From a virus: a stretch of 34,780 nt of DNA. The stretch is from the IMG/VR virus record IMGVR_UViG_3300042401_000822, positions 1-34,780 of that record; one strand, given 5' to 3'. This document shows, in pieces, positions 6,325 to 14,870 of the stretch. The position numbers were made by a program, and so were the translations under genes. The notes beneath the pieces are model-generated. The model was not told where the DNA came from, made no database searches, and saw only the letters and a program-made list of their open reading frames with translations. Numbering within the stretch: position 1 is the stretch's first letter; each line of letters begins with the position of its first letter.

Positions 6325-6876
6325 TTATACTTCAGTATATTGTTTATTAGTTGTAAACCAAATAGGCAATGTATATCTTGTTCCTACTACGGTGCTAACA
6401 CCGTGTTTATGTTTAAGGCCAGATGGATACAATGCTAATTTTCCCTTCATTGGTTTTATGAATAGAGGTCCGTGTTCTGGGAAGAAAGTTTCTCCCCCCA
6501 TAAAATCATCATTTAGGTAAAGTACTCCTGAGTAATTTCGCCATCCGCAATAATTTGGATTGCCCTCTAGGTCACTATTATCTGCATGGACAACCATGCC
6601 TGAACCACTTTCCCATAATACCAATGCAGTGTAATCGGGGTATAAGTATTCCTCTTGAAATAAACGCCTAGCTTCACTTGTAGCATTATATTTAAATGTA
6701 CTTACTATTCGTTTAATATCATAATTTTGAATATTACTATAGTCAATTGCCTTACCATTGAAGAGAGATTGTCCGTTAGTGCTCATTTTTGGAGTACTTG
6801 CAAACCATCTTACGATGTTATCGCATTCGTCTTCAGTTAAAAAATTCTCAATTTCATATATTTGATTCATACTCAT
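6325..6876 (-). CDS. 2OG-Fe(II) oxygenase, prolyl-4-hydroxylase type
   Basis: 183 residues covering the P4H-type dioxygenase core. Iron ligands His97-x-Asp99 (MVVHADN) and His158 (LKHKHGV), with Arg167 (VVGTRYTLPIWF) for 2-oxoglutarate. The strand LYLNDDFMGGETFFPEHG is typical of the P4H family. GGAG lies 5 nt before the ATG. It is not closely similar to the oxygenase near hemO, so the phage carries two distinct enzymes. Target protein or metabolite unknown. Confidence 0.85.
   Translation of the reverse strand: MSMNQIYEIENFLTEDECDNIVRWFASTPKMSTNGQSLFNGKAIDYSNIQNYDIKRIVSTFKYNATSEARRLFQEEYLYPDYTALVLWESGSGMVVHADNSDLEGNPNYCGWRNYSGVLYLNDDFMGGETFFPEHGPLFIKPMKGKLALYPSGLKHKHGVSTVVGTRYTLPIWFTTNKQYTEV
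6718..6746 (-). promoter_or_regulatory. Sigma-70-like promoter within the P4H-type gene
   Basis: TTGACT (6741-6746), 17-bp spacer, TATGAT (6718-6723) on the minus strand. It matches five of six consensus bases at each box and points toward the endolysin gene. The site is internal to a coding sequence, so confidence is moderate. Confidence 0.5.
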
Positions 6877-6889
6877 ACCTTCTCCTATT

Positions 6890-7648
6890 TTATGCCGCTT
6901 CGTAAGTACTTTCGTATTGAAGCCTTGCCAATATATATTCCTTTACTATCGCTGATCTTACAATGTCATCAACACCAAATTCAAAAGTTTTGAAGCTAGG
7001 CATCATATCTGCGATTCGCATAAACTTCTTCAATCCCGACATATCGGTTTTCTTATACAAATCTGTTTGTCTAAAATCTCCACAGAATATAATTTTTGAT
7101 TTTTCTCCTACTCTAGTGATAATCGAATTAAGTTCCATGTCAGTCATATTTTGGCATTCATCTACAATAATGACTGAGTTATCTAATGTAATACCTCGAA
7201 CATATGATGTAATTAAAAATTGTATTGCCTTTTGTTCTGTTAATCTTTGATATGCATCTGCACGATTAAATAAATCTGAGCATATCTCCACATAGGGCTC
7301 TGTGTATACTTCAGTTTTTTCCTTCTCGTCTCCAGGTAAATGTCCAATGTCTCTGCTTGGCACGGCAGATCTTACTATTACTACCTTTTCATAACTGTTA
7401 TTAGATTTATCTAAAACTTCTTCTATTGCATGATAAAGCGCAATATAGGTTTTACCTGTACCGGCGATACCGTGTAATAACATAATCTTAGATTTATCGT
7501 AGGCTTCAAAAAATCCTTTCTGATTTTCAGTTAGTGGTTCTATTACCTTAAGGTCATCTATTCGTATTTTAAGTTTAGTATTATTTGCAATAGTCAGTTG
7601 AGGTTTCTGAATAGATTGAGTTTGAATATTGCTTTTTGTTTTTGCCAT
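6890..7648 (-). CDS. phoH: PhoH-like P-loop ATPase
   Basis: PhoH-family ATPases are widespread in marine phages; their role is unclear (RNA metabolism or phosphate stress have been proposed). The 252-residue protein has Walker A GIAGTGKT (residues 60-67) and Walker B VIIVDECQN (Asp163, Glu164). It also has the PhoH blocks VRSAVPSRDIGHLPGD, EPYVEICSDLF and IFCGDFRQTD. There is no KH or PIN domain; the N-terminal 30 residues are low-complexity. No Pho box precedes it; the upstream terminator-like hairpin separates it from the zinc-ribbon gene. Confidence 0.93.
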   Translation of the reverse strand: MAKTKSNIQTQSIQKPQLTIANNTKLKIRIDDLKVIEPLTENQKGFFEAYDKSKIMLLHGIAGTGKTYIALYHAIEEVLDKSNNSYEKVVIVRSAVPSRDIGHLPGDEKEKTEVYTEPYVEICSDLFNRADAYQRLTEQKAIQFLITSYVRGITLDNSVIIVDECQNMTDMELNSIITRVGEKSKIIFCGDFRQTDLYKKTDMSGLKKFMRIADMMPSFKTFEFGVDDIVRSAIVKEYILARLQYESTYEAA

Positions 7649-7674
7649 GAATGCCCTCGTAAAATGGAACGAAA

Positions 7675-7699
7675 GGAGGACAGCTAGATTCTGTCCTCC
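7675..7699 (-). terminator. Terminator-like hairpin after the zinc-ribbon gene
   Basis: GGAGGACAG (7675-7683) and CTGTCCTCC (7691-7699) form a perfect 9-bp stem with a 7-nt loop, followed on the minus strand by TTTCGTT. The U-run is short, so termination may be partial. It would end transcripts from the porin/zinc-ribbon side before phoH. Confidence 0.6.
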
Positions 7700-7728
7700 A
7701 AACCGATTAAAACAAGAATTGCCATAAT

Positions 7729-7989
7729 TTAATTTCTACTCAATTTATCTTTAAGATTAGCTTTTCTACCATTAGCAGAGTTAATTTTTGATAGTACTTC
7801 TCGAAACCCATTATCAACAGTTCTTATACCTAGCCGCACGGGATCTCCCAAAGCAGCCATGCCTGCGTGATGTGTTTTGTAATTGTTTGAATCGCATGAC
7901 GGGCAAACTTGCGATTCCCTTTCGGATATCTTACACATGACGTTAAACACGGTGTCGCACTCAGAACATCTAAAATCGTAAAATGGCAT
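7729..7989 (-). CDS. FmdB-type zinc-ribbon protein
   Basis: An 86-residue protein starting MPFYDFRCSECDTVFNVMC. Two CxxC pairs (Cys8/Cys11 and Cys29/Cys32) form an N-terminal zinc ribbon of the FmdB family, whose members are small putative regulators. The C-terminal half is polar and basic (GRKANLKDKLSRN). It follows the porin gene with a gap of about 100 bp and may be part of the same transcript. Its function in phages is not known. Confidence 0.75.
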   Translation of the reverse strand: MPFYDFRCSECDTVFNVMCKISERESQVCPSCDSNNYKTHHAGMAALGDPVRLGIRTVDNGFREVLSKINSANGRKANLKDKLSRN

Positions 7990-8095
7990 TTATCAACTCC
8001 CTATACATTATATATTACCTATGAAACCTTAAAGAACAAACAATGTCTGGTTACGAGTTCCAGAAGCACTCTATCGTGTGCTCGATTTTAACACT

Positions 8096-9499
8096 TTAGA
8101 AACTAATTTGACTTCTTAGCATAATTGCTTTTTCGCCGTTTACTCTACTACCTGTTGCGCCAACTGGGGAGTTAAATTTGGTATCTACATAATTAAGCAT
8201 GAATCGAACATTGTCATTTAAGAACCAAGTAATACCATATGTCATTGCTGTAGCCTGGTTAGCTTTGCCTGATACTACCGCAATTTTTTCAGCATCAAAT
8301 TCACTGGATCTAATACCCACTTGCCATGCCCCAGGACCGCCGCTGGTAAATGCGTTGTTTGGTTTAATCCAACCAAATGTGCCATCTTTGTAAGCATGAC
8401 TTTCGCCGGTTAAATTGTATACCAACTGAACATAGTTACCTTTTACTTCTTGATTGGATCCTGTAGCCGGGTCATATTTGTAATTAAATTGCTCTCCCTG
8501 TACTTTTAATCCTTTCCAAGCAAACGCTGCCTCAATACCTTGGCGTGTTCTTGCAGTGTCGCCGCTTAGAGCTGGCCCTGTGAACCAAGCACTTTGTTGA
8601 CGAGCTTCAGTACGCCCACTTGAAGGAGTTACTCCAGTTTTTACATCGCCGGTACTGTATGCTGCACCTAAATGAGCCACAAAGTCTTTGTTCTGAATTA
8701 ACTCAGCAAAGTTTGTAGTTATACGTCCAATAAAATCTACACCATCTACGGTGGCAGTTTTATTAGCACGTCCACGGCTTGCAGCTAATGCATAAGTTAT
8801 ACCTGCTCTAGGGACACCATGTAACATGATACCCGTTTCTTTAGCCGGAATAAACTCACCCTCTGTTTGTCCAATTAAACTGCGTTCCATAAAGTCAATG
8901 TTGTTAGAGCTGGTCAATTGCTCAAGACTGAAAGGCATTTTGAACGTACCAAACTGAAGTTGCATAGCAGGATTTGCTGCATAATTCACCCAGAATTCAT
9001 CTATTGTGGATGTGGTAGAACTTGCACCAACATCATTTCCAAAGTTTGCTAGTAATTGATATTTGAAGTCTTTAGCAATCTGTCCCCTAACTCCAAAGCG
9101 ACCTCGTCTGACTTCTAGCGCATCTTGATACGAGTCTGCGGTTTGGCCTGCACCGTAGGCTGGACTATAACTTCTATAATCCATGTGAATTCTACCTGTG
9201 AATTGTGCAGTGGTATTTCCGTCTTTGGATTTGATTCCAAGTCCGTTTTCCATTACAGCACCATCACTGGCTTTACTTAGTCTGTAGTTGTTGTTGTCTC
9301 GCAAGTCCTTGTCCACACGAGAAGAATTAAACTGTACATTTTCTGCCTTGTCTTCGTGCGCGGTAACTTTTCTATAATGTTCTTCCTTGGTTAATATTCC
9401 TTTTTGCAAAAGAATATCCAAGGTATCTGTGTAATCATCTGCCATTGCAGGTGACGCAAAGCATAGTGCTAAGAGAGATATAATAGTAATTTTTTTCAT
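8096..9499 (-). CDS. Outer-membrane porin, OprO/OprP (phosphate-selective) type
   Basis: A 467-residue precursor. The signal peptide MKKITIISLLALCFASPAMA is followed by a helical segment, then a long beta-barrel region with family features: FTGRIHMDYRSY, LEVRRGRFGVRGQIAKDFKYQLLANFG and FGTFKMPFSLEQLTSS. It ends in SQISF, an aromatic C-terminal residue as recognised by the BAM machinery. The start at 9499 has AAGGA 6 nt upstream; the frame runs six codons further. It lies 8 bp after pstS and so shares the Pho-box promoter. It probably admits phosphate to the periplasm, or changes the cell surface. Selectivity cannot be judged from sequence. Confidence 0.87.
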   Translation of the reverse strand: MKKITIISLLALCFASPAMADDYTDTLDILLQKGILTKEEHYRKVTAHEDKAENVQFNSSRVDKDLRDNNNYRLSKASDGAVMENGLGIKSKDGNTTAQFTGRIHMDYRSYSPAYGAGQTADSYQDALEVRRGRFGVRGQIAKDFKYQLLANFGNDVGASSTTSTIDEFWVNYAANPAMQLQFGTFKMPFSLEQLTSSNNIDFMERSLIGQTEGEFIPAKETGIMLHGVPRAGITYALAASRGRANKTATVDGVDFIGRITTNFAELIQNKDFVAHLGAAYSTGDVKTGVTPSSGRTEARQQSAWFTGPALSGDTARTRQGIEAAFAWKGLKVQGEQFNYKYDPATGSNQEVKGNYVQLVYNLTGESHAYKDGTFGWIKPNNAFTSGGPGAWQVGIRSSEFDAEKIAVVSGKANQATAMTYGITWFLNDNVRFMLNYVDTKFNSPVGATGSRVNGEKAIMLRSQISF

Positions 9500-9507
9500 A
9501 ATAATCC

Positions 9508-10533
9508 TTATTTCCAAATTGCCTGACCGCTAGGATCTTTAAGTTCTTTTTTCCAATTGTCCTGCACTAGTTTAATCACTGAAACTGGCATATGCACATA
9601 CTCTAATTCTTCACTCATCTTGGAACCGTTTCTATAGCTCCAGTCAAAGAATTTTAGTATTGCACGACCCGTTAATAGATCGGCCTGTTGCTTGTGCATT
9701 ATGATAAAGCTGGCACCTGTTGCTGGCCATGAATCTTTACCAATCTGATTCGTTAACAACAAATACATTCCTGGGGCATTGTTCCAATCTGCATTGGCAG
9801 CTGCCGCTTTAAATGCATCGTCGCTCGGCTGAACAAAGTTTCCATCGCGGTTCTTTAGTTGAGCATGAGCAATTTTGTTCTTTTTAGCATACGCATATTC
9901 TACATAACCAAATGAACCTTTGATTCTTTGTACCTGCGCTGCAACACCTTCGTTACCTTTGCCGCCAATACCCACCGGCCACTTGACTGCTGTAGCAGCA
10001 CCAACTACTTTACCAAACTCTGCGTTAGTTTTGCTTAGATAATCACACCAAATAAATGTTGTACCTGATCCATCAGCGCGATGTACCACTGTTATTGCCT
10101 GTGCAGGTAAAGTAATGCCAGGATTTAAACTGGTAATGGCCTGATCGTTCCACTTGGTAATTTTACCCAAATGGATATTGGCAATGACATCACTTGTAAG
10201 TTTCAATTGCCCCGGAGCAATACCATCTAGGTTTACTACTGGAACTACACCGCCAATAATGGCTGGGAATTGCATTAGACCTTCTTTTTCTAGATCCTCC
10301 GGTTTCAATGGCATGTCAGACGCACCAAAGTCAACGGTTTTGGCTTTGATTTGCTTGATGCCGCCGCCGGAGCCGATTGACTGATAATTGAGGCCGATGC
10401 CAGTAGCTGCCTTGTAAGCTTCTGCCCACTTTGAGTAAATAGGGTACGGAAATGTAGCCCCCGCTCCTGTTAAATCTGCTGCCGATACCAATGTAGAAAC
10501 TGCTAATAACAATACTGCTAATAATTTTTTCAT
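9508..10533 (-). CDS. pstS: PstS, periplasmic phosphate-binding protein
   Basis: PstS binds inorganic phosphate in the periplasm and hands it to the host PstCAB transporter. The 341-residue precursor has a signal peptide (MKKLLAVLLLAVSTLVSA) and the phosphate-binding loops GAGATFPYPIYSKW, SIGSGGGIKQI, DFGASDMPL and HRADGSGTT. Length matches bacterial PstS, and it resembles the proteobacterial form. No pstA, pstB or pstC is present, so it must plug into host proteins. A four-unit Pho box lies 40-80 bp upstream, and the porin gene follows directly. Ribosome site AGGAG precedes the ATG. Confidence 0.96.
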   Translation of the reverse strand: MKKLLAVLLLAVSTLVSAADLTGAGATFPYPIYSKWAEAYKAATGIGLNYQSIGSGGGIKQIKAKTVDFGASDMPLKPEDLEKEGLMQFPAIIGGVVPVVNLDGIAPGQLKLTSDVIANIHLGKITKWNDQAITSLNPGITLPAQAITVVHRADGSGTTFIWCDYLSKTNAEFGKVVGAATAVKWPVGIGGKGNEGVAAQVQRIKGSFGYVEYAYAKKNKIAHAQLKNRDGNFVQPSDDAFKAAAANADWNNAPGMYLLLTNQIGKDSWPATGASFIIMHKQQADLLTGRAILKFFDWSYRNGSKMSEELEYVHMPVSVIKLVQDNWKKELKDPSGQAIWK

Positions 10534-10572
10534 TTAATCTCCTATTGTCAACATGACGCTAATATCTATAAG

Positions 10573-10612
10573 GCAACAAAACTGAAACAATTCTGAAACA
10601 AAACTGTAACAA
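10573..10612 (-). promoter_or_regulatory. Pho box (four tandem 11-bp units) upstream of pstS
   Basis: In the direction of pstS the units are TTGTTAC, TTGTTTC, TTGTTTC and TTGTTGC, separated by AGTT, AGAA and AGTT. Starts are exactly 11 bp apart (10612, 10601, 10590, 10579 on the minus strand). A 7-bp unit plus a 4-bp AT-rich spacer is the PhoB architecture (consensus CTGTCAT). A TATAGA/TATTAG -10-like sequence follows. The array fills the gap between the decarboxylase stop and pstS. It implies activation by host PhoB under phosphate limitation. Confidence 0.85.
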
Positions 10613-11611
10613 TTAGCCTAACGAATCCAAAATATTTTCTAAGGAGTCAGTGAATCCGTATTTAGGTGTCCAACCTAACGCATTACCTATGGCATTAATA
10701 CTAGGTACCCGATTCGATACATCTTGATATCCTGCACCATAAAAATCTCCACTTGATTTCACTTTAATATCTACTGTATCTACAATGCCTCGATTTTTTA
10801 ATCTATCAATTAATAACACAGCAACATCTCGTACCGACAAATTATTCCACGGATTTCCAATATTAAATATTTTACCGTTTGATGCTGGTTCATTTAACAG
10901 GATTTCTTTTAATGCATCAACCCCATCTCGAACATCTGTGAAGCAACGTTTCTGATGACCACCGTCGACAAGGGTAACCATATTACGCTGAATCGCATCA
11001 CCCATCAATTGAGTAATTAATCTAGATGATCCTTCCGACGTAGATTCCAACGAGTCCAAATAAGGACCTACCCAGTTGAAAGGGCGGAATAATGTGAATC
11101 TGAATGGGTCACGCTGATTCATTGCAAAAATTACTCGATCCAACAATTGTTTAGAACAAGCGTAAATCCAGCGAGAATATTTAATTGGACCATATACCAA
11201 ATCAGTTTGTTCCTCATCAAAAGGTGCCTCGCCTTTTCCGTATACTTCAGACGTAGATGGGAAGATGACTCGTTTACCTAATTTGTGAGCAAGTTTAATT
11301 ACTCTAAGATTTTCCTCAAAGTCTAACTCAAAAACCTTTAAGGGTTGTTCCACATAAAGTTTAGGTGTTGCGATAGCTACCAACGGCATAATGATATCGG
11401 CCTCAAGTATTAGACTATCTACCAATTCTTTATCTTTAATAATATCAGTTTGGTGAAAAGTAAATCTACTATCTTTCGGTAGCATGTTTGTTCTGGCAGT
11501 ATTAAAATCTACGCCATCAATTTTCCATTTATCGAATCTACTATCAGATAAAATAGAATTTGTTAGATGATATCCGATGAATCCATCCGATCCTAATATT
11601 AAAAGTCGCAT
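10613..11611 (-). CDS. NAD-dependent UDP-glucuronate decarboxylase-like epimerase/dehydratase (ArnA C-terminal domain type)
   Basis: A 332-residue extended SDR enzyme. The Rossmann motif is GSDGFIG. Stretches typical of the ArnA dehydrogenase domain follow: DIIMPLVAIATPKLYVEQP, FELDFEENLRVIK, FPSTSEVYG, RWIYACSKQLLDRV, FTLFRPFNWVGP, HQKRCFTDV and GYQDVSNRVPS. These include the catalytic Ser/Tyr/Lys and the Arg implicated in decarboxylation. ArnA uses UDP-glucuronate in lipid A modification, but the formyltransferase domain is absent here. First of a surface-sugar group with the next three genes, or last in transcription order since reading runs downward. Confidence 0.82.
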   Translation of the reverse strand: MRLLILGSDGFIGYHLTNSILSDSRFDKWKIDGVDFNTARTNMLPKDSRFTFHQTDIIKDKELVDSLILEADIIMPLVAIATPKLYVEQPLKVFELDFEENLRVIKLAHKLGKRVIFPSTSEVYGKGEAPFDEEQTDLVYGPIKYSRWIYACSKQLLDRVIFAMNQRDPFRFTLFRPFNWVGPYLDSLESTSEGSSRLITQLMGDAIQRNMVTLVDGGHQKRCFTDVRDGVDALKEILLNEPASNGKIFNIGNPWNNLSVRDVAVLLIDRLKNRGIVDTVDIKVKSSGDFYGAGYQDVSNRVPSINAIGNALGWTPKYGFTDSLENILDSLG

Positions 11612-12346
11612 TTACAGCCTTTCCAATTTTAAATTATCAATATTTTTTATAATATCTTTCAATTGCTTACTTAGACAATCTTCTTCTTTGTATTCTAGAT
11701 TGCCGACAATATCTAAATTTTTCTTTTTAATCAATATGTTATTAGTCTTGCCCAAATTGATATAGATATCTTCGTGTCCGCACTCCACATGTATTCGAAG
11801 TAATCGCAACATACTTCGTTTTACAGTAAAGGAGCTAATTGTATCTATAGTATGATTTCCCTCTTCCGACGTATAATATTCATTATATGCACCTTTAATG
11901 AAATTGTCAATAGATATAATATGAGGTACCCACTCTGAAATATCATCTTTATCTATTTGCCAACTGTAATGTATCTTACGAATATCAGTAAATTCTTTTA
12001 AATTTTCTAATACGGAAGAATACCTATATTGACTCATTATAAATGTAGGTATACCTTTGCACAATTCTTTAGCATTAGTTTTTTCCAATGCGTCAGAAAA
12101 CCCTTTTTCGATAAAAATCGCAGCAGGATTTAAATCAAGACAATGCTGCAGATCAGTAAGATGATCCGCAGTTGCCGATGCAATTATTACAAATAAATTT
12201 TGATATTGTTCTTTGGGTAGACTGTCCCGGGTAAATGTAGAAAATGAAGTATTGCTTCCTACATTAATTGTTTCTATACCTAACCTCTGTAATGAAAATT
12301 TTATAAGAGTAGCCCACTTACCAGTACCATAAATTACTGCATGCAA
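11612..12346 (-). CDS. Gfo/Idh/MocA-like NAD(P)-binding protein (divergent)
   Basis: A 244-residue protein starting with a Rossmann-like strand and turn (HAVIYGTGKWATLI). It has a conserved-looking FIEKGFSDA segment that recalls the EKP loop of Gfo/Idh/MocA sugar oxidoreductases. The C-terminal half is divergent. The start is TTG at 12346 with GGAG 7 nt upstream; no in-frame ATG fits. The gene overlaps the methyltransferase end by 13 nt and abuts the decarboxylase. Likely role in nucleotide-sugar synthesis; family placement is tentative. Confidence 0.55.
   Translation of the reverse strand: MHAVIYGTGKWATLIKFSLQRLGIETINVGSNTSFSTFTRDSLPKEQYQNLFVIIASATADHLTDLQHCLDLNPAAIFIEKGFSDALEKTNAKELCKGIPTFIMSQYRYSSVLENLKEFTDIRKIHYSWQIDKDDISEWVPHIISIDNFIKGAYNEYYTSEEGNHTIDTISSFTVKRSMLRLLRIHVECGHEDIYINLGKTNNILIKKKNLDIVGNLEYKEEDCLSKQLKDIIKNIDNLKLERL
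11882..11910 (-). promoter_or_regulatory. Sigma-70 consensus promoter inside the Gfo/Idh-like gene
   Basis: TTGACA (11905-11910), 17-bp spacer, TATAAT (11882-11887) on the minus strand, 12/12 consensus. It would transcribe the decarboxylase and possibly read into the Pho-box region. Internal to a coding sequence. Confidence 0.65.
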
Positions 12347-13476
12347 ATTATTTCTCCAAGGTGCCCACGTTCTACCAATTTACGCTTAATATCATCATAA
12401 ACATTCCATGCAGTAATTACAACCAATTCATTTTTATCTAAATGGTCCGGCATGGTAATCATAATACTTGTACCGGGGAAATAGCAACCTTGTTTTAATT
12501 CATTGTCATCTACGACACCTACAAGATTGTCATTAACTAAATTTAGAGTATATAGCGCTGTTACTGCTTTAGCTGCAGCCCCATACGCATAAAATTTACG
12601 ATTGTTAATTAATGCCTGCATTTTTTCTTGTCTAGCATGAATGCTATCTACAACATTTTCCATTGCGGTATTACTTAATGGTTTAAATGTTGTAATGGAT
12701 TTACCAATCTTTTTTCTGGCAATTATTCTAAAACTAACACCATGTGTATTAATTTTTTCTACCGACTCTACCACAAGACCAACCGAAGCTGCTAGTACTG
12801 AAAAGGAATGAGGGGTATAATAATCAATATGTTCATGATACACATTATCTAAATATTTGCCAGTTGTTATACCTTCTTGGTCTCCGCATTCAACAACAAG
12901 AATTCCGTCATCTTTCAATGCATATGAAATACCTTTAATAACATCTTTCATATCTGGAATATGTGCCAATACATTATTAGCACATATGATATCAAAATAA
13001 CTATACCATTCGTTATTGTCTACAAGTTTAGTTCCAAAGTAATCTTGATAAACCGGAATTTTTTTCTCATCGTGATCTTGTTTAAGAAACCCAGATGGTT
13101 CTACTCCGAAAACAATCCAATCCTTATTCTTAAATTGTTGTAGTAAGTATGCGTCGTTACTACCAATTTCTAGGACAGCTCCTGGAGTAGCATACATGCT
13201 ATTAATAGTTGCGGCATAATCCTCAAAATGTTTTCTGAATGAGGATGACACCCCGGAACGATATCTATATTCGGCAAACACACTGTCTGGATCCGGAGCA
13301 CTTGCTAATTGCATATGCCCGCAACTAGTGCAGTAGTTTAAATCTAAGGGAAATTTTTCGTAGTTAGGCGCATAGAATAGCGCATTTGCTACAGGAGACT
13401 CTCCTAGCGTTAACCAGGATTGTAATTCGGTATCTCCGCAGCATCTACATTCATTATACGTTTTCATATTTTTCAT
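12334..13476 (-). CDS. SAM-dependent sugar C-methyltransferase (NovU/TylCIII type)
   Basis: A 380-residue enzyme with three parts. The N-terminal zinc-binding region has CRCCGD and CTSCGH. The central SAM-binding domain has VLEIGSNDAYLLQQF, then ANNVLAHIPD. The C-terminal domain starts near FYAYGAAAKAVTALY. The motif VYHEHIDYYT is characteristic of deoxysugar C-methyltransferases. It would methylate a nucleotide-linked keto-sugar made with the adjacent cupin epimerase. The start overlaps the cupin gene by 23 nt; a second ATG three codons on is possible. Probably modifies a host or virion surface glycan. Confidence 0.82.
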   Translation of the reverse strand: MKNMKTYNECRCCGDTELQSWLTLGESPVANALFYAPNYEKFPLDLNYCTSCGHMQLASAPDPDSVFAEYRYRSGVSSSFRKHFEDYAATINSMYATPGAVLEIGSNDAYLLQQFKNKDWIVFGVEPSGFLKQDHDEKKIPVYQDYFGTKLVDNNEWYSYFDIICANNVLAHIPDMKDVIKGISYALKDDGILVVECGDQEGITTGKYLDNVYHEHIDYYTPHSFSVLAASVGLVVESVEKINTHGVSFRIIARKKIGKSITTFKPLSNTAMENVVDSIHARQEKMQALINNRKFYAYGAAAKAVTALYTLNLVNDNLVGVVDDNELKQGCYFPGTSIMITMPDHLDKNELVVITAWNVYDDIKRKLVERGHLGEIICMQ

Positions 13477-13846
13477 GCAATGGGTGAATTTTCACAATAT
13501 CCTCATCATAGGTATTCGCATCTCGCTTATGCTCAGATACGACAACCATAATTGAATCATCGGTAAATACCATTTCATGATCAATCAAAGGGCCAGTTTT
13601 AAATAAATCTCCTGGGCCAAATTGTTCTTTGTGAATTTTTGTTTCACCGTGATTGCGCCAAAAATAATCAATTGTACCTGTTACTAAATAACAAGTATGT
13701 GTATCTGTCTTATGATAATGATTGGCACGTAGAGCGCCTTTCTTTGACCAAATCATTTGTACGTTCGCGAAGTCATGTACTAAAGGAAGAATTTTACCTC
13801 GGGTGTCAGTGAAACCTTCTTCTAGTTGTAATTTATGTGTAGTCAT
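13454..13846 (-). CDS. Cupin-fold sugar epimerase-like protein
   Basis: A 130-residue single cupin. The metal-binding motif region is RANHYHKTDTHTCYLVTG, and the second motif is GPGDLFKTGPLIDHEM. Fold and size fit dTDP-4-keto-sugar 3,5-epimerases or isomerases (RmlC/FdtA/WxcM-like). AAGGG precedes the ATG. First gene of the sugar cassette, overlapping the methyltransferase. The exact reaction cannot be assigned. Confidence 0.68.
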   Translation of the reverse strand: MTTHKLQLEEGFTDTRGKILPLVHDFANVQMIWSKKGALRANHYHKTDTHTCYLVTGTIDYFWRNHGETKIHKEQFGPGDLFKTGPLIDHEMVFTDDSIMVVVSEHKRDANTYDEDIVKIHPLHEKYENV

Positions 13847-13855
13847 AATTCCCTT

Positions 13856-14404
13856 TCAATTAAATGCATACCAATTTGGCACGGTTCGTTTTTTCCATGA
13901 TGCTAAGTGTTGCTTGTCACCTACATAATAATTTTTATATGATATAATACTATCATTTGCGACCTTATATTTATCAGGCATTGCAGGAGTAGGTTCTGTA
14001 AATTTAGGATGCTCTGCAATTCCTGATGGTACAAATCTTAACTCCTCTAACAATCCTTCTCGTTCTACTTTATGAACCTTTTCATATCTATATGTATATT
14101 CTTTACATAACGAAGTTAATAATTTCCATAGCCATGTATAATTATCTCTAGATTGTCTTACCCAAACTGCGGAAGGATGATTAATATGAGTAGCAATATA
14201 CAAAATGGAATCACGCTTGTCGGAAAGAATATACCGTTTAGCTTTACGCCCAGACTGACTAAAACCGTCAGTTAGAATCCCATCAAGAACGCGATGAGCA
14301 GTAGAAAGTAGTTGGGCATATTCTAAAATCATTTTTACGCAATGTTTATCATTGTGCATTTCTGCACACTCTTTTACATCATTATCTAAGTAAAAAATAT
14401 TCAT
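13856..14404 (-). CDS. Conserved phage protein of unknown function (182 aa)
   Basis: Starts MNIFYLDNDVKECAEMHNDK, then HCVKMILEYAQLLSTAHRV, and continues THINHPSAVWVRQSRDNYTWL. This His/Asp/Trp-rich pattern recurs in large phages, and I recognise it as a widespread protein without assigned function. Some homologues are labelled as pyrimidine-dimer glycosylase-like, which I cannot confirm here. ATGA overlap with the 90-residue gene upstream. Confidence 0.6.
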   Translation of the reverse strand: MNIFYLDNDVKECAEMHNDKHCVKMILEYAQLLSTAHRVLDGILTDGFSQSGRKAKRYILSDKRDSILYIATHINHPSAVWVRQSRDNYTWLWKLLTSLCKEYTYRYEKVHKVEREGLLEELRFVPSGIAEHPKFTEPTPAMPDKYKVANDSIISYKNYYVGDKQHLASWKKRTVPNWYAFN

Positions 14405-14673
14405 ACTGGCTCAATAGATTTCATAATTTTAATAATAATTTGTTTTGTTTTTGCCGAGTATAAGTTGGATCCTTTTGCCTCGGTTAGAGCATGTATTACA
14501 TCAAAAGGATCGTACTTATCTAAATTGCTATTCGTTATTCTTTCTTCAAAATACCCAAATGTATTCATAGCAGAAATGGTAATGAACACTTCCTCTTCTG
14601 TGTAGAGTGGAATTTTATAACCATTTAGAAGTTTGGTATATTTGTCGGGAAATGTATAAATTCTTGCGGTCAT
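14401..14673 (-). CDS. Hypothetical protein (90 aa)
   Basis: Not recognised. Mixed alpha/beta composition (EEEVFITISAMNTFGYFEER) with a basic C-terminal helix (KTKQIIIKIMKSIEPV). It ends in an ATGA overlap with the following gene. An AATAAATA box at 14700-14707, one mismatch from the T4 late-promoter TATAAATA, lies about 27 bp upstream of the start. Confidence 0.55.
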   Translation of the reverse strand: MTARIYTFPDKYTKLLNGYKIPLYTEEEVFITISAMNTFGYFEERITNSNLDKYDPFDVIHALTEAKGSNLYSAKTKQIIIKIMKSIEPV

Positions 14674-14705
14674 ACCTTAAGAGATTAATGTTCTCGAGGT
14701 ATTTA

Positions 14706-14870
14706 TTAATTTTCATTGGTCACAACTTCAACAGAAGATCTTTGTTTATAAAAATTAAAAAGTTTAACATAATGTGCAAAACGAATCGGTTCTTGCTCAG
14801 GATTCGGTAAATCTTTTCCATAATATTCGCACAACTCATTATATTTTAGTAGTATTTCCTCATCGGTCAT
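14706..14870 (-). CDS. Small hypothetical protein (54 aa)
   Basis: Begins MTDEEILLKYNELCEYYGKD, acidic and Tyr-rich, no membrane segment. Its start overlaps the end of the HAD nucleotidase by 11 nt, typical of coupled phage genes. No family recognised. Confidence 0.55.
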   Translation of the reverse strand: MTDEEILLKYNELCEYYGKDLPNPEQEPIRFAHYVKLFNFYKQRSSVEVVTNEN

